DNA from: an uncultured Lachnospiraceae bacterium
GTDB taxonomy: Bacteria; Bacillota; Clostridia; Lachnospirales; Lachnospiraceae
Reading direction: 5' to 3'
Length of the DNA stretch: 5,868 nt
Assembly (NCBI GenBank): GCA_947175845.1
Contig: CAMWOK010000204.1
Location: 1 to 5,868 of the forward strand
The stretch's first letter is position 1; each line of letters starts with the position of its first letter. A program made the translations under genes and the position numbers. The notes below the pieces were generated by a model, which saw only the letters and a list, made by a program, of their open reading frames with translations, did no database searches and was not told the origin of the DNA. This document shows, piece by piece, positions 1-4,767 of this stretch.

Positions 1-44
1 GCCTGGCAGTCGCCGCCGCTTGTTAACATTCCGATTCTTATCAT
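1..44 (-). CDS. pfkA: 6-phosphofructokinase, N-terminal fragment (cut by window edge)
   Basis: Only the first 14 codons and two bases of the next are in the window. They read MIRIGMLTSGGDCQ, which matches the start of the phosphofructokinase family: a first beta strand followed by the glycine-rich SGGD loop that binds the phosphoryl donor. The enzyme phosphorylates fructose 6-phosphate to the 1,6-bisphosphate in glycolysis. The ATG at 44-42 is chosen because a near-perfect Shine-Dalgarno AAGGAGGT (56-49) sits 4-5 nt upstream. A sigma-A-like promoter lies about 100 nt upstream, so the gene is probably transcribed separately from the C39 gene before it. The Cys after GGD resembles PFK subfamilies that include both ATP- and pyrophosphate-dependent enzymes, and the donor cannot be told from this fragment. 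The family call is fairly safe despite the short length because the motif is distinctive. Confidence 0.78.
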   Translation of the reverse strand, partial: MIRIGMLTSGGDCQ

Positions 45-141
45 GGGAACCTCCTTCTTCGCATTTCTTATCTGCGCATTTTGATTTCGTTTAAGATGCA
101 GTTTTGTCCTGCTAAGCCACACCATGGCTGTCTTGTATTTT

Positions 142-170
142 ATTATAAACCTTTTTGCGGATCCGAACAA
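142..170 (-). promoter_or_regulatory. Predicted sigma-A promoter of the phosphofructokinase gene
   Basis: On the minus strand a perfect -10 box TATAAT (147-142) lies 17 bp downstream of TTGTTC (170-165), which matches the -35 consensus at three of six bases. Transcription would start near 135, giving a leader of about 90 nt before the ATG at 44. The leader holds a small hairpin (AGCCA/TGGCT arms at 129-125 and 119-115, 5-nt loop) and no riboswitch that I recognise. The perfect -10 with ideal spacing, placed between the end of one gene and the strong SD of the next, supports the call. The -35 is weak. Confidence 0.6.
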
Positions 171-179
171 CGGCAATGT

Positions 180-211
180 GAAAAAATTTTTCCAGGAATG
201 GAAAATTTTTC
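180..211 (-). terminator. AT-rich hairpin with U-run ending the LRR/C39 unit
   Basis: On the minus strand GAAAAATTTTCC (211-200) can pair with GGAAAAATTTTTTC (193-180) across the 6-nt loop ATTCCT (199-194), with small bulges for the unequal A and T runs. The 3' arm itself carries a run of six U. The hairpin begins at the last base before the C39 stop codon is complete, so stop codon and stem overlap. Position and U-run fit an intrinsic terminator, but the stem is almost all A-T apart from its ends, so it would be weak. It is followed directly by the promoter of the next gene. Confidence 0.45.
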
Positions 212-821
212 AGGAATCACAGTGCACCACCCGCACTGCATAAACTCTGTTCTGGTAGTCAGACAGACTGGTCAGCCCGCTTTTGAGCGGATCCATGCAC
301 AGGTAGGCGCCGTCCTCGATCCCCACAATCAGCACATAGTGAAAACTGCCCAGACCGTGCATCCGCACGCGCACTATCGGATAATGCCCTGCCGCAAGCC
401 ACGCGTCGATGTCCGCCTGCGCCGCATCCGGACAGACCACCGCGGTGAGGCCATCTATCGCGTCAACCGCCGCCCACTGGATATTGCCCGCGCTGTCGTA
501 GACATTTTTCTCCGAAAAGACAGTGTTCAGCGCTCCCGGCGTGACGGCTTTGTCCGTCTCTGTGCTGACTGCGGACGCGATGCAGGTCACCAGACAGCCG
601 GAGGATTCCATAGTAAAGCGCGACTTGCCCAGCAAATCCTGCGCCCACGCCACATCATCCTGATGGTAGGCTGACACCTCACCCGGCGGAAGACTTACCC
701 TGCCTGGTTTTACCGCCACACTCCCGCGCAGCCGCAGGAAAAGTACTGCGGTCACTGTGACTGCCGCTCCGATCAGCATACATACAATAAACCATTTCCT
801 CTTTTTCCACACCCGGTTCAC
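210..821 (-). CDS. Membrane-anchored C39-like cysteine peptidase
   Basis: This is a 203-residue protein. Residues 6-9 (KKRK) precede one hydrophobic segment (about 11-30), which predicts an inside-to-outside signal anchor with the rest of the protein outside the cell. The outer domain (about 45-200) looks like the peptidase C39-like family (papain fold). Gln54 in YHQDD fits the oxyanion-hole position, Cys76 in the GCLVTC block is the likely nucleophile, His161 in FHYVLIVG is the likely base, and Asp177 in CMDPL completes the triad. The motif TPGALN and the G-x-I-x-W block (112-116) are also typical of this group. No ABC transporter domains are present, so this is not a bacteriocin-exporting C39 protein. 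The start is GTG, overlapping the stop of the upstream LRR gene as GTGA, with SD AAGGAGG 7 nt away. Coupling suggests that both products work together. The substrate is unknown, and enzymatic activity is inferred from the residues only. Confidence 0.8.
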   Translation of the reverse strand: MNRVWKKRKWFIVCMLIGAAVTVTAVLFLRLRGSVAVKPGRVSLPPGEVSAYHQDDVAWAQDLLGKSRFTMESSGCLVTCIASAVSTETDKAVTPGALNTVFSEKNVYDSAGNIQWAAVDAIDGLTAVVCPDAAQADIDAWLAAGHYPIVRVRMHGLGSFHYVLIVGIEDGAYLCMDPLKSGLTSLSDYQNRVYAVRVVHCDS

Positions 822-2563
822 TGCTCCGCCTCCTTCATCCGCTGCCCCAGTTTCGACGCGGTATCCACGCTGAACCTGCCGGCCTCACGCCCGTCCTCCC
901 CCAGCTGCGAGAACACATACGCCTCAGAGACTGTTTCCAGTTCGCCTGTATCCTGGCTGCGCTCCAAAACGTGGACATACATCCAGACGCCCTCATAGGA
1001 TGCCGCCTCTTCCTTCCCGGATGCGGCGATGCGAAACTCCGCTGACAGCACATCTCCAAAATACACGCCTTCCTCCTCCTCATAGCGGATTTTTACCGGT
1101 TCCCCGTCGATGTACTGATAGGTGGAATAATAGTGGCAGGCCGCCCCACCGCGCTCCATGCCGTAGATCAGCTTTTTCTCCTGGTCAAATGCCGCGAGCG
1201 AAATCGCGTTCAGCCGCGCATCCTGCTCAAACTGCCGACTAACGGGATTCCACACCAGATAGATGGACTCCACGCGGTAATTGCCATTCTGCGTATCATA
1301 GAGCCGGATATCCTGATACCCGTCAAAATTCAGATCCTCGAGTGTAAATCCAAGCGTATCTGCCATGGAATCCCAGATTGCCGTCTGTCCAAAACAGGTC
1401 ATCTCCGGTATGGAAACCGTCTGCAGCCTGGTATCCCCCTCGTAAACTTCAAGCGTCTGCAATTCATATGTTTCCGTCTGCAGATTATAATCCGCAGTCA
1501 GGAGGAACGTGAACTCCGCCATATCCTCCCGAAGCCTGCCCTTATGTTCCACCGTGCAGTCTGTGGTCCTTTTTTCTCTGAAAAACCGGGCGAATTCCTC
1601 ATCTGGAATGTTGTTGTTGTCCAGGTCGATATGTTCCAGGCTGTCCAGACCATACAGCGGCGTGATATCTGCAATCTCATTTTTGTCCAGATACAGATGC
1701 CGGAGTTTTGCGAGATCTTCCAGCGCACGGACATCCCCGATGCGGTTGTGATACAGATTCAGATACTCCAGCTGCGTCAGATTTTTCAGCGCGGAGATGT
1801 CGGATATCCCGCAGGACGGCGCGTACAGGCGCGTGAGCCTGGTCAGCCCGGCAACCGCTCCAAGGTCCGTGTCCGAACTGTTATTGGCGCCGATCTCAAG
1901 CTCCTCAAGGCTGGCCAGCGCCCGCAGCGGTGTGTAGTCGCTGACCGGATTGTGGTCACAGGAAAACTTTGTCAGGTTTGTCAGTCCGCTCACGGGTGTG
2001 ATATCCCCGATTGCGTTGCCGCCCACGCGCAGTTCTGTCAGTCCGGTCAGCCCGCCCACGGGCGCAATGTCCACAAGTTCATTTCCGTATGCTTTCAGCA
2101 CGCGCAGCGCCGAAAGCCGCTCCACACCGTCGAGGCTTTCCATGCTGCAGTTGTACAGCTCGACCTGCTCCAGATTCTGAAACCACTGCAAATCCTGAAA
2201 CGGCCGCGCACAATCCGCGCCGTCCAGCACAAATTCGGTGATGGTGAGCACATCCTCTTTTGTGACAGCGCCCTCGGGTTTTCCCAAAATCTCGCGCGTT
2301 TTCTCCTCTATCGCAGGATAACAAAACGCCAGTTCTCCATCGGAATCCTCCGCCTGCCTCTGGCCTGCGCTCATATCCGTTCCTGCCGCAGACTCCGATG
2401 AAGCAATGTCTGAACCCGGTGCAGACTGCGATGCACTCATGTCCGTTCCTGCCGCAGACTGTGCTGAAGCCGCATCTGTTCTGGTATTTTTCTGCCCGCT
2501 GCCACACCCACAGCACAGCAGGCTCACGCAGAGAATCAATTGCAGATATTGATATCCTTTCAT
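818..2563 (-). CDS. Leucine-rich-repeat surface lipoprotein with C-terminal XAC2610/VCBS-like domain
   Basis: This is a 581-residue protein of no known specific function. The N-terminus is a lipoprotein signal peptide: a hydrophobic stretch (6-18) ends in LLCCGC, and Cys20 after Gly19 is the likely lipidated residue, although the Cys at -3 and -2 are not classic lipobox residues. A low-complexity Ser/Ala/Asp linker (about 24-75) contains three 11-residue repeats. Nine LRR units follow (about 131-331), starting at Leu131, 153, 175, 197, 219, 243, 265, 287 and 309. The period is 22, with one 24-residue unit. The consensus LxxLxLxxNxIxDIxPLxxLT is like internalins, which bind partner proteins. 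The C-terminal part (about 345-580) has LEDLNFDGYQDIRLYD, typical of XAC2610/VCBS-like domains, with a DxNxDGxxxD loop that may bind calcium. The ATG follows a purine-rich GAAAGGGAAAG stretch, a modest SD. The gene overlaps the C39 peptidase gene by four bases. No convincing promoter is visible upstream. I infer surface binding or sensing, and the ligand is unknown. Confidence 0.82.
   Translation of the reverse strand: MKGYQYLQLILCVSLLCCGCGSGQKNTRTDAASAQSAAGTDMSASQSAPGSDIASSESAAGTDMSAGQRQAEDSDGELAFCYPAIEEKTREILGKPEGAVTKEDVLTITEFVLDGADCARPFQDLQWFQNLEQVELYNCSMESLDGVERLSALRVLKAYGNELVDIAPVGGLTGLTELRVGGNAIGDITPVSGLTNLTKFSCDHNPVSDYTPLRALASLEELEIGANNSSDTDLGAVAGLTRLTRLYAPSCGISDISALKNLTQLEYLNLYHNRIGDVRALEDLAKLRHLYLDKNEIADITPLYGLDSLEHIDLDNNNIPDEEFARFFREKRTTDCTVEHKGRLREDMAEFTFLLTADYNLQTETYELQTLEVYEGDTRLQTVSIPEMTCFGQTAIWDSMADTLGFTLEDLNFDGYQDIRLYDTQNGNYRVESIYLVWNPVSRQFEQDARLNAISLAAFDQEKKLIYGMERGGAACHYYSTYQYIDGEPVKIRYEEEEGVYFGDVLSAEFRIAASGKEEAASYEGVWMYVHVLERSQDTGELETVSEAYVFSQLGEDGREAGRFSVDTASKLGQRMKEAEQ
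829..835 (-). promoter_or_regulatory. Shine-Dalgarno of the C39 gene inside the last codons of the LRR gene
   Basis: AAGGAGG on the minus strand lies 7 nt before the GTG start at 821. It is formed by the codons for Lys-Glu-Ala near the C-terminus of the LRR lipoprotein. With the GTGA stop/start overlap this is a standard layout for translational coupling, and it decides the GTG start over the in-frame GTG three codons further on. Confidence 0.8.
2363..2461 (-). repeat. Three tandem 33-bp repeats encoding the lipoprotein linker
   Basis: Three in-frame 33-bp units (2461-2429, 2428-2396, 2395-2363) encode QSAAGTDMSAS, QSAPGSDIASS and ESAAGTDMSAG. Units 1 and 3 match at 27 of 33 bases, including a 19-base run without mismatch, while the middle unit is more diverged. 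The repeats sit just after the lipid-attachment region and probably act as a flexible spacer holding the LRR domain away from the membrane. Confidence 0.8.
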
Positions 2564-2658
2564 GTGTTTCTTTCCCTTTCTATGAATAACGCTGCTCCAT
2601 ATGCTGTTCTGTGAGCAACCGGAGCGCTCTTTTTAAATCCTGATATGAATTTATGTAG

Positions 2659-2689
2659 AAAAAAAGGAATACCGCAAAACGATATTCCT
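2659..2689 (-). terminator. Rho-independent terminator after tRNA-Tyr
   Basis: On the minus strand a 10-bp stem, AGGAATATCG (2689-2680) with CGGTATTCCT (2674-2665) and one T-G wobble, encloses the loop TTTTG and runs straight into seven T (2665-2659). It begins 20 nt after the 3' end of the tRNA. It should end the tRNA transcript and insulate the LRR gene that follows. Confidence 0.9.
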
Positions 2690-2708
2690 ACTATTTCTAC
2701 AATACAAA

Positions 2709-2790
2709 TGGGCGGAGGTGGATTCGAACCACCGAAGCAAATTGCAGCAGATTTACAGTCTGTCCCCTTTGGCCACTCGGGAATCCACCC
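2709..2790 (-). tRNA. tRNA-Tyr (anticodon GTA)
   Basis: This is an 82-nt class II tRNA. The acceptor arms GGGTGGA and TCCGCCC pair with one U-G wobble and leave A73 as discriminator. The D arm has CCC/GGG. The anticodon loop CTGTAAA has GTA at 2756-2754. The variable arm is long (TGCAATTTGCTTC), as expected for bacterial tRNA-Tyr. The T arm is GGTGG-TTCGAAT-CCACC. The base after A73 is T, so the 3' CCA is not encoded and must be added by the CCA enzyme. In the anticodon stem A27 faces C43, a mismatch at the top pair. The gene lies alone between aspS and a strong terminator. Confidence 0.96.
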
Positions 2791-2793
2791 ATG

Positions 2794-2814
2794 TGTCAGG
2801 GCTCTGCCCTGACA
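2794..2814 (-). other. Perfect 9-bp hairpin just upstream of tRNA-Tyr
   Basis: TGTCAGGGC (2814-2806) and GCCCTGACA (2802-2794) pair without mismatch across a 3-nt loop, AGA. The stem ends three bases before the first base of the mature tRNA. It lacks a U-run on the minus strand, so it is not a standard intrinsic terminator for aspS. With the promoter predicted here, the tRNA precursor would start at or near the first base of this hairpin. It could stabilise or shape the 5' leader, or mark the 3' end of aspS mRNA. Its role is unknown. Confidence 0.6.
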
Positions 2815-2820
2815 ATTCTT

Positions 2821-2849
2821 ATTAAAGCATAAAAGTGCCAAAAATGCAA
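2821..2849 (-). promoter_or_regulatory. Candidate promoter for tRNA-Tyr
   Basis: On the minus strand TTGCAT (2849-2844) and TTTAAT (2826-2821) are separated by 17 bp. The -10 matches the consensus at five of six bases and the -35 at three. The start would fall near 2814, giving a short leader of about 24 nt before the tRNA. The tRNA could instead be read through from aspS, since no good terminator separates them. Confidence 0.45.
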
Positions 2850-2856
2850 GCGCTTT

Positions 2857-4617
2857 TTACGACTCCTTCTCCTCCACAATCTGGATATGCACATCCCGCA
2901 GCTGGCGCTCATCCACGGCTGCCGGGGCGCCCATCATCACGTCCTGCGCAGTCTTGTTCATGGGGAACGGAATAATCTCGCGGATGCTCTCCTCCCCCGC
3001 GATCAGCATAACCATGCGGTCCACACCCGGCGCAATGCCCGCGTGCGGCGGCGCACCGTAGCAGAATGCATTGTACATCGCAGGGAACTTCGCCTTCACG
3101 TCCTCCTCGCCAAGCCCGACTGTCTGAAACGCCCTGATCATGATCTCGGGATCGTGGTTGCGGACAGCGCCCGACGACAGCTCAACGCCGTTGCACACCA
3201 GATCGTACTGGTACGCCAGAATGTCGAGCGGCTCCTTTGTCTCAAGCGCCTCCATTCCGCCCTGCGGCATGGAGAACGGATTGTGGCAGAACTCAAGCTC
3301 CCCGGACTCCTCGCCAATCTCATACATCGGGAAATCGACGATCCAGCAGAACGCATAGCAGTCCTTTTTCATGTACCCGTCAAACGTGCCTGCAAGCGTC
3401 TTTCTGATGACGCCCGCCGTCCTCTGCGCCGTCTTCAGATCGCCCGCCGCGAGCGCGACAAAACTGCCGTTTTTCAGGCCGAGCGCCTCGATGACTGCAG
3501 CCTTTTTCTCCTGCACAAACTTCGAGATGCCGCCCACAAGCTCCCCGCTCTCGTCCAGGCGGAACCAGTACGTCTTCTGCGCGCTCACGACCTCGATATC
3601 CGCGCACATCTTGTCAATCTGCTTCCTGGTGCCCGCAAAATTCTCCGCGACAAGCGCCTTGACCGTCTTTCCCGCAAACGGCTCGAACCCGCAGTCTGCA
3701 AGCACATCCGTCGCGTCCTGCACCAGAAGGCTGATGCGCAAATCCGGCTTGTCCGAACCGTACTTCTCCATTGCCTCCAGATAAGGGATTCTCATAAAGG
3801 GCGCCTTTGACGCCTCGTGGTAAATGCCATACTTTGCAAAGATCGGCGGCAGCACATCCTCCATCACCGCAAACACGTCGTCCTGGCTCGCAAACGCCAT
3901 CTCCATGTCGAGCTGATAAAACTCGCCCGGCGATCGGTCCGCGCGCGCATCCTCATCCCGAAAACACGGCGCTATCTGGAAATAGCGGTCAAATCCGGAG
4001 GCCATCAGCAGCTGCTTGAACTGCTGCGGCGCCTGCGGCAGCGCATAAAACTTTCCCGGGTGATTCCGCGACGGCACGAGATAGTCGCGCGCGCCCTCCG
4101 GGGAGGAGCACGTCAGTATCGGCGTGGTGATCTCCATAAACTCATGCCCGATCATGGCCGCGCGCAGGTCAGCCACAATTTTACTCCTGAGCACAATCTT
4201 TTCCTTGACAGCCGGATTGCGCAGATCCAGATAGCGGTATTTTAATCGGGTGTTCTCGTCCGCCTCCCTGGAATGATCAATCTGAAACGGCAATTCATTG
4301 TATTGGCACTTTCCAAGCACCCGGACTTTCGAGGGCACAATCTCGATATCCCCTGTCTCCATCCTGGGATTTTTGGCGCTGCGCTCGCGCACCGTCCCTG
4401 TGATTTCCAGCGTCGACTCATTGTTGACCGCGTCAATCTGCTCCATAATCTCCTCGGTCTCAACCACAACCTGCGTCTTTCCATAAAAATCCCTCAGCAC
4501 CAGAAATCCCAGATTTTTACTCACCCTGCGCAGATTGTCATACCATCCGACAAGTGTCACTTCCTCCCCGACATGCTCCAGCCGCAGCTGGTTACAATTA
4601 TGTGTACGTCCCTGCAT
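2857..4617 (-). CDS. aspS: Aspartate--tRNA ligase (AspRS)
   Basis: This cytoplasmic class II synthetase charges tRNA-Asp with aspartate using ATP. The 586 residues are close to the usual length of bacterial AspRS. Domains in order are the N-terminal OB-fold anticodon-binding domain (about 1-105), the catalytic domain opening with TTPILTCSSPEGARDYLVPS (about 164-183), motif 2 FRDEDARADRSPGEF (219-233), a GAD insertion domain (about 285-400), and motif 3 GIAPGVDR (527-534). LRYRYLDLR-like and YGSDKPDLR signatures are present. Motif 2 is unusual: most bacterial AspRS read RADRQPEF, whereas here one residue is inserted (RADRSPGEF). The OB loop is also unlike the common RRDHGG form. I chose the second of two adjacent ATGs because SD GGGAGGT then lies 6 nt upstream. 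The ATG at 4620 is nearly as good. A longer in-frame reading from 4698 would begin within about 14 nt of the predicted transcript start and add 27 unconserved residues, so I reject it. Whether it also charges tRNA-Asn cannot be told. Confidence 0.95.
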   Translation of the reverse strand: MQGRTHNCNQLRLEHVGEEVTLVGWYDNLRRVSKNLGFLVLRDFYGKTQVVVETEEIMEQIDAVNNESTLEITGTVRERSAKNPRMETGDIEIVPSKVRVLGKCQYNELPFQIDHSREADENTRLKYRYLDLRNPAVKEKIVLRSKIVADLRAAMIGHEFMEITTPILTCSSPEGARDYLVPSRNHPGKFYALPQAPQQFKQLLMASGFDRYFQIAPCFRDEDARADRSPGEFYQLDMEMAFASQDDVFAVMEDVLPPIFAKYGIYHEASKAPFMRIPYLEAMEKYGSDKPDLRISLLVQDATDVLADCGFEPFAGKTVKALVAENFAGTRKQIDKMCADIEVVSAQKTYWFRLDESGELVGGISKFVQEKKAAVIEALGLKNGSFVALAAGDLKTAQRTAGVIRKTLAGTFDGYMKKDCYAFCWIVDFPMYEIGEESGELEFCHNPFSMPQGGMEALETKEPLDILAYQYDLVCNGVELSSGAVRNHDPEIMIRAFQTVGLGEEDVKAKFPAMYNAFCYGAPPHAGIAPGVDRMVMLIAGEESIREIIPFPMNKTAQDVMMGAPAAVDERQLRDVHIQIVEEKES

Positions 4618-4623
4618 CATGAA

Positions 4624-4630
4624 CCTCCCT
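4624..4630 (-). promoter_or_regulatory. aspS: Shine-Dalgarno that sets the aspS start
   Basis: AGGGAGG on the minus strand, followed by TTC and then ATGATG. It selects the paired ATGs at 4620 and 4617, the second with the better spacing, over an in-frame ATG at 4698 that has no SD. Confidence 0.8.
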
Positions 4631-4634
4631 GCAT

Positions 4635-4660
4635 CCCGCCGCACAGACCTGTGCAGCGGG
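4635..4660 (-). promoter_or_regulatory. Strong hairpin in the aspS mRNA leader
   Basis: CCCGCTGCACAG (4660-4649) pairs along its whole length with CTGTGCGGCGGG (4646-4635), with one U-G wobble. The loop would be about 4 nt once the top pair opens. The stem ends four bases before the Shine-Dalgarno AGGGAGG and leaves it free. No U-run follows, so it is not a terminator. No T-box sequence is visible and the leader, about 95 nt, is too short for a T-box. It may stabilise the message or bind a protein, but its function is unknown. Confidence 0.55.
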
Positions 4661-4718
4661 GTATCTTTCTCTGTCGTTTTACCGGCATTTATTTGCAATA
4701 CGCTTTGCGTTTCTTATA

Positions 4719-4747
4719 ATACTAGCATCATTGAAAAATACTGTCAA
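4719..4747 (-). promoter_or_regulatory. Sigma-A promoter of aspS
   Basis: On the minus strand a perfect -35 TTGACA (4747-4742) is followed after 17 bp by TAGTAT (4724-4719), which matches the -10 consensus at four of six bases. TGC directly before it forms an extended -10 (TGn). The start would fall near 4712, about 95 nt before the aspS ATG. The -35 lies only 20 bp after the stop codon of the DUF4179 gene, and I see no good terminator between them. Confidence 0.85.
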
Positions 4748-4767
4748 GAAGAATTATCCCGACACTT

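Noticed and set aside
210..821. C39 protein as a bacteriocin-processing exporter
   Set aside because: It has no ABC transporter or multi-pass membrane domain, the peptidase is predicted to lie outside the cell, and no double-glycine precursor peptide is nearby.
1133..2401. 422-codon open frame on the plus strand
   Set aside because: It lies wholly antisense to the LRR lipoprotein gene, has no SD, and its protein shows no domain. Long antisense frames are common opposite repetitive GC-rich genes.
2580..2600. Short leader peptide ORF (MEQRYS) before the LRR gene
   Set aside because: Six codons, no convincing SD and no attenuator structure after it; expected by chance.
2632..2660. TTCTAC/TTTAAA with 17-bp spacing as promoter for the LRR gene
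   Set aside because: Only two of six -35 bases match and the -10 is poor, so it is not better than chance in this AT-rich gap.
2834..2859. Terminator of aspS at its stop codon
   Set aside because: AAAAAGC can pair with GC and TTTTT around a GCTT loop, but only two pairs are G-C and one base bulges; too weak to call.
2887..3810. 307-codon open frame on the plus strand
   Set aside because: It is antisense to aspS, rich in Arg/His/Leu as expected from reverse reading of a GC-biased gene, with no recognisable family.
4618..4698. Longer aspS start with 27 extra residues
   Set aside because: No SD, too close to the predicted transcript start, and the added residues run through the leader hairpin and are unlike any AspRS N-terminus.
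4618..4717. T-box riboswitch before aspS
   Set aside because: The leader is only about 95 nt and I see neither the T-box sequence nor a terminator/antiterminator pair.
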